NCBI GenBank assembly: GCA_933207985.1
Contig: OW240921.1
Span: 103,978,958 to 104,042,957 of the forward strand
DNA length: 64,000 nt
Direction of reading: 5' to 3'
From: Pelobates cultripes
Lineage: Eukaryota > Chordata > Amphibia > Anura > Pelobatidae
Shown: positions 22,783-35,363 of the stretch, piece by piece
How positions within the stretch are numbered: the first letter of the stretch is position 1
How the letters are laid out: every line of letters starts with the position of its first letter
Made by a program: the position numbers and the translations under genes
Notes under the pieces: generated by a model
Database searches by the model: none
What the model saw: only the letters and a program-made list of their open reading frames with translations
What the model was told of the DNA's origin: nothing

Positions 22783-23961
22783 TGTGACAGACCCATCTGT
22801 CTGGACTAAAAGTACTGTGTTCGTCTGTTTTGCCGTTTGCATGAATTCCCCCATTCGTATGCTTTGTTTAAGGGAATGCCTGTTTTTTGTCGAACGGAAC
22901 TACCGAACGGACGGCCACCCAGAAGAAAAGTGTGCTGCTGGTTAACCTATTGATCCCAATTAGAACGTTGCTGTTAACCACAGACACTTCTCAATTAAAA
23001 CCGAATACCGGGTGGTCGTCGTTCGTATGTCGACCACGAGGCGGTGGCCATTTTAACCATGCGAAAGACCAGCGGTGTTCGACGGTTATTTCATGGAACT
23101 GAAAACGGACACTTTTTCAACCGAACACCGCTGAAGCCGTCGACCTCCCCTTCTCAATCGACAAAAGCATACGAATGCCGGCCATTTTGGAGATTCAACA
23201 ACACGAATGGACTTAATCCAGATAGCCTTCCCACGGAGTCAATCGCATACCGAAGAACTGTAATAAAATTTGACTCCATGGCGATTGAACTATGCGAATG
23301 GGATCTGAGCACTATTCGCCAATAAAATGCACTCAGATCCAGGCTATCTGGGGATGTGTTACACGAATGTAATATGTTCGGCAGTTATAAAGTTATAGAT
23401 TTTTATGTGTTTTATGACTTGTACTTAAAATGGCGATTTGCCTCTGCTCTGGGAGATAATTGAATTACTTCCCAATTATCTCCCGAGCAGAGGGGAGGGA
23501 ACTGTGATGCATGTTGGGAATATTGTGGGGATGTATGTCAAAAATGTCCCTATGTCTTTCTGTTATTCCAGTCTCCCATTTGGTCCCCTAGGAGAGTGTC
23601 CACCAAGTGGGAGACCTGCATAAATACCGGGCAGGTAGCCCACAGTAAATCATTTCGTGTTTTACCCTCAAAGCGGAGCTTGGTCTCGTTATTGGGGGGA
23701 TTTTATTGCCGGCGCCTAGAGACTGCTTATTGGAATTATTTGCCGCTTGGAAGATATTGGCGTTCGGCTAATATTGTCAGTTTGTGGATTTGGAGTTTGT
23801 GAAGGGAAAGAGCCGTACAGGTACCGTTCGGGAGTTTGGAGTGTTCGCTAGCTGGCGGTTCGCATGGTTTTACTATACACGCTACCAGACCACATTATTG
23901 CGAACGGGGAGCATTCACTAAACGGCGGTTTGTGCATTTTATTACTGGAGGTACCGTAACA
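22783..23961 (+). mobile_element. Solo LTR (1,179 bp) with 5-bp TSD
   Basis: Starts TGTGACAGACCC and ends GTACCGTAACA, the TG...CA layout of an LTR. The 5-bp direct repeat ccacc lies at 22778-22782 and 23962-23966, though the host array is rich in this word, which weakens the TSD. A TATA-like cataaatac near 23619-23627 and the abrupt change in composition inside the minisatellite support the call. No internal retroelement sequence remains, consistent with LTR-LTR recombination. Confidence 0.8.
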
Positions 23962-24840
23962 CCACCCCCCTCAGCCTCACCACCCCCTTCACCCTCAGCC
24001 TCACCACCCACATCACCCTCAGCCTCACTACCCCCTTCAGCCTCACCACCCCCACCACCCTCAGCCTCACCACCCCCAGCCTCACTACCCCCTTTAGCCT
24101 CACCACCCCCACCACCCTCAGCCTCACCACCCCACCCCCTTCCAGCCTCACCACCCACACCACCCTCAGCCTCACCCCACCACCCTCAGCCTCCACCACC
24201 CCCACACCCTCAGCCTCACACCACCCCCCTTCACCCTCAGCCTCCACCACCCACCACCCATCCACCACCCCCCTTCACCTCAGCCTCACCATCCCTACCA
24301 CCCTCAGCCTCACCATCCTACCACCTCAGTCTCCCCACCCCCCTTCACCTCAGCCTCACCACCCCCTTCACCTCACCATCCCACCACCCTCAGCCTCACC
24401 ATCCACCACCCTCAGCCTCCACCCCTTCACCCCCTCAGCCTCACCTCCCCACCACCCTCAGCATCCACCTTCCCCCAGCCTCAGCCTTCACCCCCTCAGC
24501 TATCACATCCGCATCACCCCTCCACCACCCTCAGCATCACCTCCCCTCACCGTCAGCCCCCCCTCACCATCAACCCCCTCACCATCAAAACCCCCTCACA
24601 TCACCCTCCCTCCTCCCGTCACCCCCCAGCCTCTCCGTCACCCCCTCCCGTTATCCCCTCCCTCTCCGTCACCCCCTACCTCTCACGTTATTCCCCCGCC
24701 CTCACATTATCCTCACTCTCACATTACCATCACCCCCTCTCACCATCACCTCCCTCTCCCTCTCACCATCACCCCTCACACCATATCCCCCTACTCACCA
24801 TCACCCGCCTCTCCCTCTCACCATCACCCCCCCATACACA
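23962..24840. repeat. Minisatellite 'cctcagcctcaccaccccc', right array
   Basis: Continuation of the same C-rich array, becoming less regular ('ccctctcaccatcacc') towards 24840. An open frame of over 300 codons crosses it but encodes only Pro/Ser/Ala/His repeats. Confidence 0.85.
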
Positions 24841-25052
24841 CTTCAAGCAGCTACCCCATACACATAGGTTCTCAGATAAAAACGCAAAAATGCTCACAGA
24901 GACATACATTCACACACACAAGGATACTCTCTGTCAGACACACTCTCAGGCACATACACAGGTAAACTGTGCATCAATGTGACACTTTTCTGTTAGTGGG
25001 GCCTCATGTTTGAATTTCGCCTAAGGCCTCATAAAGTCTAGAGCCGCCTCTG

Positions 25053-25260
25053 AATGGAAGATAGTATTTTAATATCTGTGTTGATTAATGATAGAGGTCT
25101 GTAATTACCAATATGTTCTAGGTCTTTATCTACTTTTGGAATGGGAACAATGTTCGCTCTCAACAGCTCTCCAGGACAGTCTCCTGTTTCCATTATATAG
25201 TTAAAAATATTGATGAGTTCCAATTTTAGTTGATCTTTCATTAGTTTATATAATTTGTTT
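25053..25260 (-). pseudogene. L1-like ORF2: start of reverse transcriptase
   Basis: The minus strand reads PGELLRANIVPIPKVDKD, then NYRPLSLIN(T)D, matching the conserved L1 RT entry (P.....A.I..I.K..K....NYRPISLLN.D.KI). It is interrupted on its C-terminal side by the hAT insertion. Upstream only about 530 bp separates it from ORF1, too little for a complete endonuclease domain. Confidence 0.85.
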
Positions 25261-25795
25261 GATCTCTATAAATGCTATCCAGGTATGTGCCTTTCTGTGT
25301 CTTTATAACTTCCTTTAACTTTAATATAACTTTTTTCATGTCTCTTAATTCGCTTCCTTCTTATTATTGTGATCCTAATAAGGGTCATTTTCCTTCAGTT
25401 TGTGCATTAGTTATCTTGTTAAGTATCTGCTTGATCAAATTTTTAATATGGTCTACAATTCTTTAATTTTTGTTTGTTTGTTGCCCCTAAGTTCCTAAAT
25501 GTACTATTATTTATATTACCCCATTAATCCCATTATTCCCTAGTGCTGTTAAACAACAAAAACAATTTTTAAAAATGTGTCTTTCCTAAATTTATTTTCT
25601 CTTTTTTCCTTCCCTTTCCTTCTCCTTCTCCATTTCTTTAAATATTTGGGACATCTTGTTTTGTTGACTAATGGTTGGGGCTGTTTCCGATTTTATTTTT
25701 GCTTAACCAGTTTTTCAGGTCTTCTGCACCATTAACAGAGTTTACCTTCATGTGATTTAATAATTTCGGTGGGGAACCCCCAGTGATAATTAATA

Positions 25796-26584
25796 TTATT
25801 CTGTCTCAGAATTAGTGTTCCTTTCAGAAAAGGTCTTCCTCTTTTGTCTGGTCGGCCATGACAAATTTTGATATATTTTTAATATTTCATACTCTTCTGC
25901 GCATTCATTACTTCTTATGGCTCTCAAAATTTGTGTCTTGATTTTAGAGGAGGCACAGCATATCAGTACATCCCTTGGGAGATGTTCTGGGATGCCTTTA
26001 GGTTTGTTCACTCTGTGGCATCTTTCCATCATAGGGATTCTGGGGTCCCATTCTACCTTTAGATGTTTTAAAAATCCTTCTATGTATGGTTTCAGATTTT
26101 TTAGATTTATTTGTTCTGATACTTCTCTAATTCTTAAATTATTCCATCTTGACCGGTCTTCTAGGTCTATCAATTTGTCCTCCATGACAGCCATCTTTTT
26201 CACTAGCGCCAGATGTTCTTCTTTGTGGACATTTTCCTTGTGTTCCAGCCTAGTTAGTTTTTCTTCTATTCCTTGAAATCATTGTTTAAGAGTCAGCAGT
26301 TCTTTCTTGATGTCTATAGTATTAGCTTGAATTTCTTCTCTCAATTTCCCAAATAGTGTGTCTTGGTATCTAAGTAGGTAGTCATATTTATTTCTTCCTT
26401 CTCTTTGACTTGATTCTTGGTTTGCCTCCATTTGACCTTTGTTAATGCCTTCTTCTAATGGGATATTGTAGTGAAGCGATTCCTCCAGGTTTGTTTTATT
26501 AATTAATGAATTTGGTGAAAAGAAGGAAGGGGGTTTTTCAGTTTTGTGTTCCGGCTTTTTTTCTTTTTTATAGGTGCTTGCCAT
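25796..26584 (-). pseudogene. L1 ORF1 (RNA-binding protein) with one in-frame stop
   Basis: A single minus-strand frame of 263 codons runs from an ATG at 26584 to 25796, broken by one TGA at 26279-26281. The N-terminal ~100 codons are polar and coiled-coil-like (Lys/Glu/Gln rich). The next part continues as a coiled coil into LIDLEDRSRWNNLRIREV, the conserved entry to the L1 ORF1p RRM domain (L.D.E.RSRR.NLRI.GV). It then has ERCHRVNKP and PRDVLI, the typical 'HR.......PR.ii' motifs. Length is near that of vertebrate ORF1p. The rest of the frame is open. Confidence 0.85.
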
Positions 26585-26827
26585 TTTATTTTAGTTTGTA
26601 TTTATATTCTAGTTTGTTTATTCTTTTCCTGGTGGTCATATGCTATTTGGCCTATTGCAATATTTACTTTTTAATGTAGTAGTCTTTTGTGTCTTATTTT
26701 ATTTCTACCTATGTCATTCTCTTCCACACCCTCAACTCTCTATCCTGGTACAGCTTTATATTTTATTGTTTTTTATTCTGTTTGTCGTACCCTTGAACTT
26801 GCTTTTTTTGGGATGGTGGAATACTGC

Positions 26828-27420
26828 TTAAATGGACACTCCAGGCACCCAGACCACTTCTGCCCATTGGAGTGGTCTGGGTGCCAATTCCCACTACTCT
26901 TAACCCCGCAAGTGTAATTATTGCAGTTTTTTTATAAACTGCAATAATTACCTTGCTGGGTTAACTCCACCTCTAGTGGCTGTCCACTAGAAAGCCACTA
27001 GAGGGCACCTCCTGGATCATAGCACAGATTATCTGTGCTAGACCGTTGCTGGACGTCCTCACGCTGTGTGAGGACCTCCAGCGTCACTCATTTCCCCATA
27101 GGAAAGCATTGAAATGCATTTTCAATGCTTTCCTATAGGGAGCGCTAATGCGTTAGGTCTCCCCGGCCGGTGGGCGGGATCAGTCTAGCCCACCGGCCGA
27201 CGCAATGCAGAAGAGGAGCGGCGGTGGAGGACGAAACAGTGACGCAGGACATCGCCGCTGCCTTTTCACCCCTTCAGCAACCAGGGATTGGTTGGTGGGA
27301 GGGAGAGGGGACCTGCAGTGCCAGGAAAATGGATTGTTAACTTAGCACACTACAGACCAGCGATGACCTGCTCCTCGCTGTGGGCAAGGATTAACTTAGA
27401 TTAGGTAGTCTTTAAATCAA
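26828..27420. mobile_element. T2-like MITE or multi-hairpin repeat (right end unclear)
   Basis: Begins TTAAATGGACACTCCAGGC, close to the TTAAAGG ends of the other MITEs here, and then folds into successive hairpins: cacccagaccact / agtggtctgggtg, tgcagt...actgca, ctctagtggc / gccactagag, cacagattatctgtg, tgaaatgcattttca, and cggccggtggg / cccaccggccg. A matching right terminus was not found; ttaaatc near 27412 is a weak candidate. Confidence 0.5.
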
Positions 27421-27688
27421 ATATTGACCTCTGTGTGCTGCTCTCTATTTTGCCCTCCACTTTCACCTTTCTCTTAGGGGTATGTTAGTTTTGTAGTAGC
27501 CCCTAAAATGTAGATTGATAGATTGAGTAAATACAAACAGATTTTGGTTATGATAACCCCTGCAATGTAAATTAAAAGTGTATACAAACAGGTTAATGAC
27601 AATTGGCACTTAGCTTGTGGGGGTATGCACCAGCTTGCAATTTTCGTCTGTTATCAGTGTTTGTATTCACACTGGATGATTTCTCCCA

Positions 27689-27890
27689 TGTCAGGATCCC
27701 TTAGGTTTGTCCGCCATGGTGACCGTCTGCGACTCTGTCTGGCGCGTCCTGCATCACCCTGGTCACCAGGTCATCCCCTCACAACGTTATAAGAGGCACC
27801 CCAGGTAGCTCTGCAGGTAAGATAGGCCAACTCCTTTTCTCCTGGTAGGCTCCCTCGATAACACGCGCTATGTCATTTCGCGCCGCCCCC
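27689..27890 (+). mobile_element. Possible LTR 5' fragment
   Basis: Starts TGTCAGGATCCC and has a GC-rich stretch with 'ccatggtgacc', 'ggtcaccagg' and a TATA-like 'gttataagagg', the usual LTR order. No 3' end or TSD, so this is tentative. Confidence 0.3.
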
Positions 27891-30800
27891 TGGTCATTCA
27901 AAATTATTATAATGTCCTAGGGACATCAACATAAATTATCAGCCACTGTAAACAGTATGCATATGAAGAAAAGAATGACAGATTATGAGCCCCATTAAAG
28001 AGTATTCATGTGAAGAAAGGAATATAGAGTCATTTGCAGACACTTTCGCCCCTTCGAGGAATTGTGAAAACTGCCATATTTTTTATGGAAGTGTATTTAA
28101 GTGTTTCCCTAACTCTTCCTTTTTTCTTTTTTTTAAGTTGCTAATTTTTCTTTCACTTAAATCTTTGTTAGGCATGTCTTCCAGTTGTACTGGATGTGGC
28201 AGTTCTATTCCAGCTGTAAACTCAATTTTTACTGTTCCATTTCATATTACAGGAAAATCCCAGAACATTCATAAATGCTCAGTTTATCCCCACCTTGCTC
28301 TGTATACACATAGAGTTTGTGTATTGGTTGTCAAGAAGCAGCTTAGTAGAAGAGTGCACTGACTCACAATGTGTTTGCATAATTCGTGTCACATTGGTGT
28401 AAGTTAAAATATAGTCATAAAGTATTGTAACTTTCTGTTTCAACACGTATTGTTTGTTTTGTCTATAGATTTTAGTTTTTCATATGAAAGATACGTTTTA
28501 ATATTCTTTTAATGAATAGACTGCACACATTTTAACAAGCAACCCTTTGAATTATATCTCACGAGAGATTACTGCAGCATCGCTGGTCAAACGAGATAGA
28601 GTTATTTTAATAAAAATTTTGATGTGTTCTGTTCAGACATAACAAAAGGACCTCTTTGAACTGGATGGAAATGTACAATACTTTTGTTAGTTTTGGACAG
28701 TCTTTCATGCGTGTAAAGACCTTGAACATAGTTTGGATAGTATTTTAACCAACTAGCCATTTTCCACTTGCAAGTCTACTTCATATAAACATAACCTTTT
28801 GATGACTTAGACATCACAATCATGGTCAGAGAATAAACACACTTTGTCTGATTCAAATTGTTTAGATAGGGATTCTTGCTTTATTTTTCATCAACTTGGT
28901 GGTCTTAGGAAAATGAGAAATTCCAGAGACAAAAAACAAACACACTAATTTAAAGCATATTACAGAGCTACTGCAGTGAGTATGTTCAGAAAGGCCATAT
29001 CTTTTCTTTTAATTCACTAGACCAAAAGCCAAAAAACAAACAATAATATTTCATGGAATTGGTAGAAACGAAAACATTCGCTTGAGATTCAAATTACTTT
29101 TATTGCATTTGGCATTTTTTCTGTAAAGATTTCCAGCAGAAATACCTTTTAAATTCCCTTAAAGGGTGATAAATAAAGAGGTAGTCTATTAACAGAAAAA
29201 GAACAATATACAGTGGCATATCACGTTAAAAATATATCTTGCATTTAAAATGTTATCTTGAATATGTCAAAATAACATCAATAACATTGGAACTGGCTAA
29301 TTATAAAGGGAATAAAAGTTTAAGCTGGTCACGTTTTTAATTTTTTTACTGTCACAATATATTGTCATAGTATGAAAAAAAATCGGCAAACAGAAATTGT
29401 GAGGCATTTTGCCTTTATTTTTCATTGCATGACAGCAAGGTTTTAGTCCATTACAGACCATAATAATGTTTCAAGGTCATGATGGCAGACACACTGGAGC
29501 TGTTAGTTGTTTCATATTCCCCAAACATGAAAATGATGTTGACCAATGTGGCAGAACCGCTTATATTTACAGAAATCTGTCAAAGAAGAATGTGTAGTAG
29601 AAAACATTAAGGAATCATGTTACAGAAAAAAAAAATTATTTGGTATAATTCCAAATGCTGATTGGATGCTTATGATTTACATGGTATTATTTTTGCAACA
29701 TTTGGATGTAAATTATTTTATATCCCAACATAAGGCCAGAATATTGTTTATGGGTGTTTATGGCAATTGCCTTAACCACTCTATAAAGTTTCCCTGATTG
29801 AATAGAAAGGGGAAATAATTGGATAGTAATGACTTGCCAAAAATTATTAACAAAGGAATTTGGCTCCTGTAAAGAAATAAATGTATACATTTTGGAAAAT
29901 CCCATGAGATGTCTGTACCCAAGTTGAAAATAGTTAATCAGACAGATATGTGTTTTGCTTTTCATAAATATAAGAATAAGAAATATGTAGGAATTGTGTC
30001 TTTTTTAATTTTTCCAAATCATCACTTTTTAGACTATTGTTGTGGTTGTTCTCTATGGTTATACCCATCCTAATTCCTGGTCAGCACATGTTACATTTGA
30101 AATAACCAAATTAAAACACCAAATCAATAAACTGTGCACATGTTGCAACTCATAGAAGTTGTTCCCACATTATCATCTAAAACTCACAACAACCAAAATA
30201 AAAAAAAGAGTGTGCAAAGTACATCAAATAATAATAAAAAAAGCAATAAGCAGTCAAGAAAATAATAACCATACATATAATAAATAAAACATTCCAGTAA
30301 TGATTGCATGAAACTCTTTGTGGTATTATATATTATGTCAGAATTGAGAGAAAAAAACTACACAGAAAAAATAAGGAAACATACAGAAATCATAGTGTAA
30401 CACAATAAATTACAAAAACAGAGGACATTCACAATTGGCCTACTCACATAATATAGAGTCACGGCCAGGCTCTGTATATAAGTGTCCCCCTCATAGGGCT
30501 ATCATCGTCAGCAGACATACAATGCAAGAAATTGACAATGGAGTGTATAAAATGTAACTGTATTTTATTTAAAAAAAAATATTATATTAGTAAAGATAAT
30601 ATATTAGTAAAAACACAAATTCGCTGGGTTACCACAACACAGTCAATAATTAAACAGTGGTGGTGTAAAATAAACAGCAATTGCTTGCAGAAATGTTTTG
30701 TGAACCTGAACCATATAAAAAGTTGCGAGTCATTCACACATTATTATGAATATATTAGATTGTATTCCATCCCTAAATCCATACTTGTAAGGCGCATTAT

Positions 30801-31818
30801 TTACTTAAGCCCCTCTAACTGTTCTAGTGTTGGTAATGGTAGTTATTGGGTACAAATCTGCTCGGGATTCAAAAGGCAAATGTCATTTAATAATTCTAAA
30901 TCCTGCACTGAAATATGAAGATTGCTAATAATACAGAAGAATACATTTACTGTTAACATGCTCACAATTTTGCTTCTCATCAGAAATACTTTTTGAATAA
31001 ACTGCACATTATTGCTTTCCATCATGTTGCTCCATCTTAGACATGATTAAAAGCGCTAACGTGCTGTTTATTCAAAGGTTTTTTTAATGAGAAAAATCAA
31101 ATTTGCCTTTCCGAGATGACATTGTTACAAAACATTTTTTTCTGTAATATATGTATTATTGCACTCATTAAATTGAATTTTATTTCTTGAATGGTAATTC
31201 AGCAATTCACCACTGTTATATGGCCATTATTGTTTTGCACGTTAACCCTCCTGAGCCTTGTTTACTACAAACATTTCATATTCTCACTTGTAATGACGTT
31301 CTATATTTTTAATTGCTTCCTGTCCTGTAGTAAGGTAACCAATTTCCTTTTTGCAAAATTGAATGGCTCACTAATTGAGAGTTACTCTCACTGACAAAAC
31401 CTTGGTACAGATGGATTAGTTATCAGAAATATTCAAGTTGTTTTGGGGTAAATTTTTCACGTTTAACACTTTTCCGCAAACTTAGTCACAATACATCAAA
31501 AATAGTTAATAAAATAAAAATATCACTTTCAAGAAATAACATGTCGTGAGAATGCAGATTAGTAATTGTGATGAATAGCCTATTTGCCCTATTTCCTATT
31601 TGCCCTATTTCCCTTTCTCCATTCGTGAACTCACAGTGCTATTTTAAAACCATTGCTAGTGATGAAATGCGTGTAGACGAAGAACTAGAGTATATGTAGT
31701 TCATAATGCACTAGCTCCGGATCGCATAAGTAGGACAGACATATTATGATTTCAGGACAGTCTTACATTGTACATCCATGGGATTAGGAAATGTACCAAG
31801 CAAGCCATTGTAAGATGG
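27891..31818. other. No gene seen; long AT-rich stretch
   Basis: Nearly 4 kb of AT-rich, unique-looking DNA. Short reading frames show no known domain. No hairpins with clear TSDs, LTR ends or RNA genes recognised. It may be single-copy intergenic or intronic sequence. Confidence 0.5.
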
Positions 31819-32382
31819 TGTCATGTATCCTTTGTCTCCATGTGGCAAAAACTGAGATAATTACCTTCCAAAGATCAAGGGGAGTGCTGCTCGGCGGTCT
31901 TCTGCCATGATGACTGGCTTTTGGGGCATGTCGGTGCACGCCGACCACTGCGGACCCACATAATTATATAGCCCCACATCACTCCACAGTACAGATGGCG
32001 TTGACGTGTGGGTAATGTCACGCAAAAGACGCAAATGCTAGGTACAGCCAATCAGATCTGCAAGAGGGTTAGTTAAACTCATTTATTCCTTAGCTCATTG
32101 CACTGTCGTGGTTTCCCTTAGATGGTTATCCAAGAGTGTGTTCCTGATCATGTTTTTCAGGTTTTTTTTTACTTTGGCTTTGTTTTGCCTTCCCTTATTT
32201 CTGGTACCCTTGACTTTTGGCTTTTCCTTATTGCTGTGTCACATTCTGTGTCCCTGACTTTGGCTAGTTTCCTGACTATTCTCGGGTACATAAAGTATGG
32301 CCATTCTAAGGCCCGATAAGACGATACCCTTAGTTCTAGGGTGTGATACTATTCTGCGTGCTGGATCAATATAATCCTGACA
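31819..32382 (+). mobile_element. Solo LTR (564 bp) with 5-bp TSD
   Basis: Starts TGTCATGTATCC and ends AATCCTGACA (TG...CA), with exact flanking duplications gatgg at 31814-31818 and 32383-32387. A TATA-like 'aattatatagcccc' lies about 150 bp in. Part of its word order is shared with the fragment at 7871-8330. No internal sequence remains. Confidence 0.88.
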
Positions 32383-32387
32383 GATGG

Positions 32388-33089
32388 TTAACCAGATGTT
32401 TAGCCAGCACAGTGGAAGGGGGGAATTAGTCAACAGTGTCACGTCCTACCTATTGTAAGATTAAAGTGAGATGGTCAATGAGACCCATGCTTTTGCAAGA
32501 GCTGATTCTGACAATTTCCCCCCTGTAATTACTGTACCTGCATACTCCTCCCTGTATTATGTCAACAAGTGTGTCATGCTCACATGGATTCTTTTTTTGC
32601 ATTGGGTTTTAATTTTTTTGCGGGGTGGGGGGGCTTTTTTTGTTTTTGCAATTGAAGCTTTTTTTTTTAATTTATATAGAGTTATAAGTATTATTTTTTG
32701 TTAAGCCTTTTTTGGGGCCAAAGAAAGATTATGTAAAAAAAAAAGTAAACTTGAAATGGTAAATAGAAATATCTTTTTTATTCTTTTAGTTTTTTTGGCA
32801 CATACCTCACTAATAAGTGTAAGGAGAGAGGTTGACCGAGGCATACCTTGGGGACTGCTAGCAGCTTGGGGAACCACAGCCACCTGAATATAGGGTTATC
32901 GTGTGGGCCCGGGAGAACCGCCTTTCTTCTCAGCCTTTTAAAAGGGGCAAAAAAATTGTAAAGGTTTTGAACCTAAACACAACCTAGAATTTGCACTTTG
33001 CTTATGCTTTGTGAAAATGAAATTTACCTTTTTATAAGATACCATTATAGTAGATACATATTTTTGTGGATCATGTGAAAAGGTAATGA
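32388..33089. other. No gene seen
   Basis: AT-rich with T and G homopolymer runs near 32590-32700. No domain or repeat boundary recognised. Confidence 0.45.
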
Positions 33090-33159
33090 AATGTAATTTT
33101 GAAAACTAGATAAAAAACTGAGTATAGGAATTGATTTTTTTTCTACAAAGAAATTGAAA

Positions 33160-33804
33160 TTACACAGCATGTCTTGGACCAATTTCCCAAATGGCATTTA
33201 CTAAAAGAAGATGAAATACGTAAAAACATTATACCAGGTAAACCTAATTTTGTCTTTAGAGGTACCCCTAATTTTAAGTCAATTTCAACCACTAATTTAA
33301 CTAAAGAGATCATATAAAATACTACCTCTTTTATTTCCAATGCCAGTGGATTTTATAAATGTAAGCAATATATTGTTTGTAAAAACACTGACCCCTCTGT
33401 TCCACCTAAAACTACTCTATTTAAATCAAACATAACCAACAAAACTTATAAAATTATGGATTTTATCAGCTGTGATACAAAAAATGTAATCTACCTCCTG
33501 TAGTGCCCATGTGGCCTACAGTATGTAGGTATGACCACAAGAAACCTCAAAATTAGAGGGAGTGAACACTGTAGAAACATTAAACAGGTATATTTAAATC
33601 ACTCAGTCTCTAAACACTTTTGTATGCATAATAATGACACAAAATTACTTAAATGCATAGGTATCAAGAAATGTGTGATTCTTTGGAGAGGTGGGAATAT
33701 TAAAAGCATTCTTGGCAAGGTTGAAATCGAATGGGTATTTAATTTAAAAACATTAACTCCTTATGGTCTGAACATAGATTTTGACTTGTTTAATTTTATT
33801 TAAT
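33160..33804 (+). pseudogene. Penelope-like GIY-YIG endonuclease, stop-interrupted
   Basis: The frame reads LDQFPKWHLLKEDEIRKN and F-x-S-N-A-S-G-F-Y-K-C-x-Q-Y-I-V-C (the Cys-rich linker). It continues into the GIY-YIG core NVIYLL, a TAG, then CPCGLQYVGMTTRNLKIR with the EH motif SEHCRNI. The C terminus carries HNNDTKLLK, WRGGN, EIEWVFNLKTLTPYGLN and DLFNFI, the characteristic Penelope ending. At least two in-frame stops (one near 33316, one at the '.LL*CPCG' junction) inactivate it. Confidence 0.85.
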
Positions 33805-34605
33805 TAAGCATACTACGTTAATATAGATATCCTCCCCTATGTAACATTTATACACCCATGCATATCTATGTATTTGTTCAATGTTTATTATTTTTGATTA
33901 TGTATTATACATATATCTTTCCTTACATAACCTTCATACTCCCATATATAACTACGTATTTGGTCTATTATTACTAGTCCCCCTTCTGACTTTATTGCCA
34001 CATTTGCTTTGCATAATATATTCTTTTTTCTTTCGCTTTACTCAAGTTCCACCAACCACAAGATGGCATCTGGCACTCGCCAACCCTGCTCAGCCACACA
34101 TGCTCTGTACAAGGCTAGCTGTTGCTTGTCATACATTCTGGACGCACATGTACACCCTCTCTCTCCTTTTGTTGATTGGCAAGTTCCACCAGCCGCAATA
34201 TGGCTGCCGCCACTCGTCAAACCTTACCTCTGAGCCGATGGCTCATGTCTGACGCGCGATCAGCTAACACCTCTGGGTGGACACACATGTTTAATTACAC
34301 ACACGCTCCTTGTTGAACCCGGCCTTCTTTCGTCACGCCTTTCACCTACTCCCCTGATGCCTACTACTGCTGTGTCATGTGACACTTTTCAATTTATAAT
34401 TTATACTCAATAGACCATCATTTTAAAATGTACTTGTACTCTTAGCATCTGTCATACATTTATTTTCTATTTTTATGTATCCTGTGTATAATTTTATGTG
34501 TTCACTATAAACAAGGTCCTGATTGGCCATTCATAATTTTGGTGCCAATTTGCAATTATCTGACTCCTATTGAAACACCCTTTGCCAAGTTACTACTTTT
34601 ATCCC

Positions 34606-34640
34606 ATTTGAAGAAGCCACATATGGTGAAACACGTTATG
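34606..34640 (+). ncRNA. Degenerate hammerhead-like motif at Penelope A 3' end
   Basis: TTGAAGA replaces CTGATGA, followed by a short CCA / TGG stem and GAAACACGTT. Position downstream of the endonuclease matches where Penelope elements carry hammerheads. The core is mutated, so it is probably not a working ribozyme. Confidence 0.4.
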
Positions 34641-35326
34641 GTTATTTTAATTTGTGTATTTTAGATCAATAAAAGTATTTTGGTTACTTTATTGTGCCAA
34701 GCCTCTTTTTATTGTATTTTCTATGCACTTTTATAATTTTTTTTACCTCTTCCTGGCATTTTACTGTTCCGGTACTCAAAGAAATCCGAGGTGGGGATCA
34801 TACCACCAACGCTTTACCAATAGAGCAGTGTTTCTGCTTTATGCCTGTGAGTATTATTTTATCCATTTTTAAAAATCTATTTTTATCATAATTGAGAACA
34901 CTATTGTTTCCTTTTCTATTTCTCTCTGGAGCCTTGGATGACCAGACAGTGCTGACAGATACACTTTCTCCACATATCCCATAAGCAGGGATTATACTGC
35001 TATACACCCTTCACACCAGAGCTGGCCATAGCTCTTTTAAAATGTGAGTTTTCTACCTTTTGCTATTTTATTGCACTTTGGATTTTAGACTTATTGCACT
35101 TTTGGTTGCCTCTGTTTCTCTTTTTTCATATAATGAAAAAACACCCTGAGACATTCTGACACATCTATTTCCACTGACCAGTCTACTTTTTATCAAATAT
35201 CTAGTGAGACTTTCTATTTTGGAACTATTTTATTTGTATTGGCGCAACCCTACTCCATCTTTCGGTATTGCTTTCACAAATAGTTCAGTTTACATTTGGG
35301 AAATTACATGTGAGAATGTAAAAATA

Positions 35327-35363
<37 letters not shown>

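Larger units (their letters stand above)
22006..25052. mobile_element. hAT-type element inserted in the L1, 8-bp TSD
   Basis: Ends are CAGAGGCGGCTCTC and GAGCCGCCTCTG; the exact TSD aatggaag lies at 21998-22005 and 25053-25060. Removing the element and one TSD rejoins the L1 ORF2 sequence. The ends wrap two long minisatellite arrays of the 'cctcagcctcaccaccccc' type with a solo LTR between them. No transposase. The ends differ from the other hAT elements in the window, so this is a separate family. Confidence 0.93.

Noticed and set aside
22183..22809. Plus-strand open frame of 208 codons, Pro/His rich
   Set aside because: Same minisatellite array on the other side of the solo LTR.
23836..24867. 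Plus-strand open frame of 343 codons, Pro/Ser rich
   Set aside because: It begins in the solo LTR and runs through the C-rich minisatellite; compositional artefact.
27891..31818. Possible host exons in the AT-rich stretch
   Set aside because: No conserved protein motif or convincing splice-bounded frame could be recognised by eye; a protein-level search would decide.
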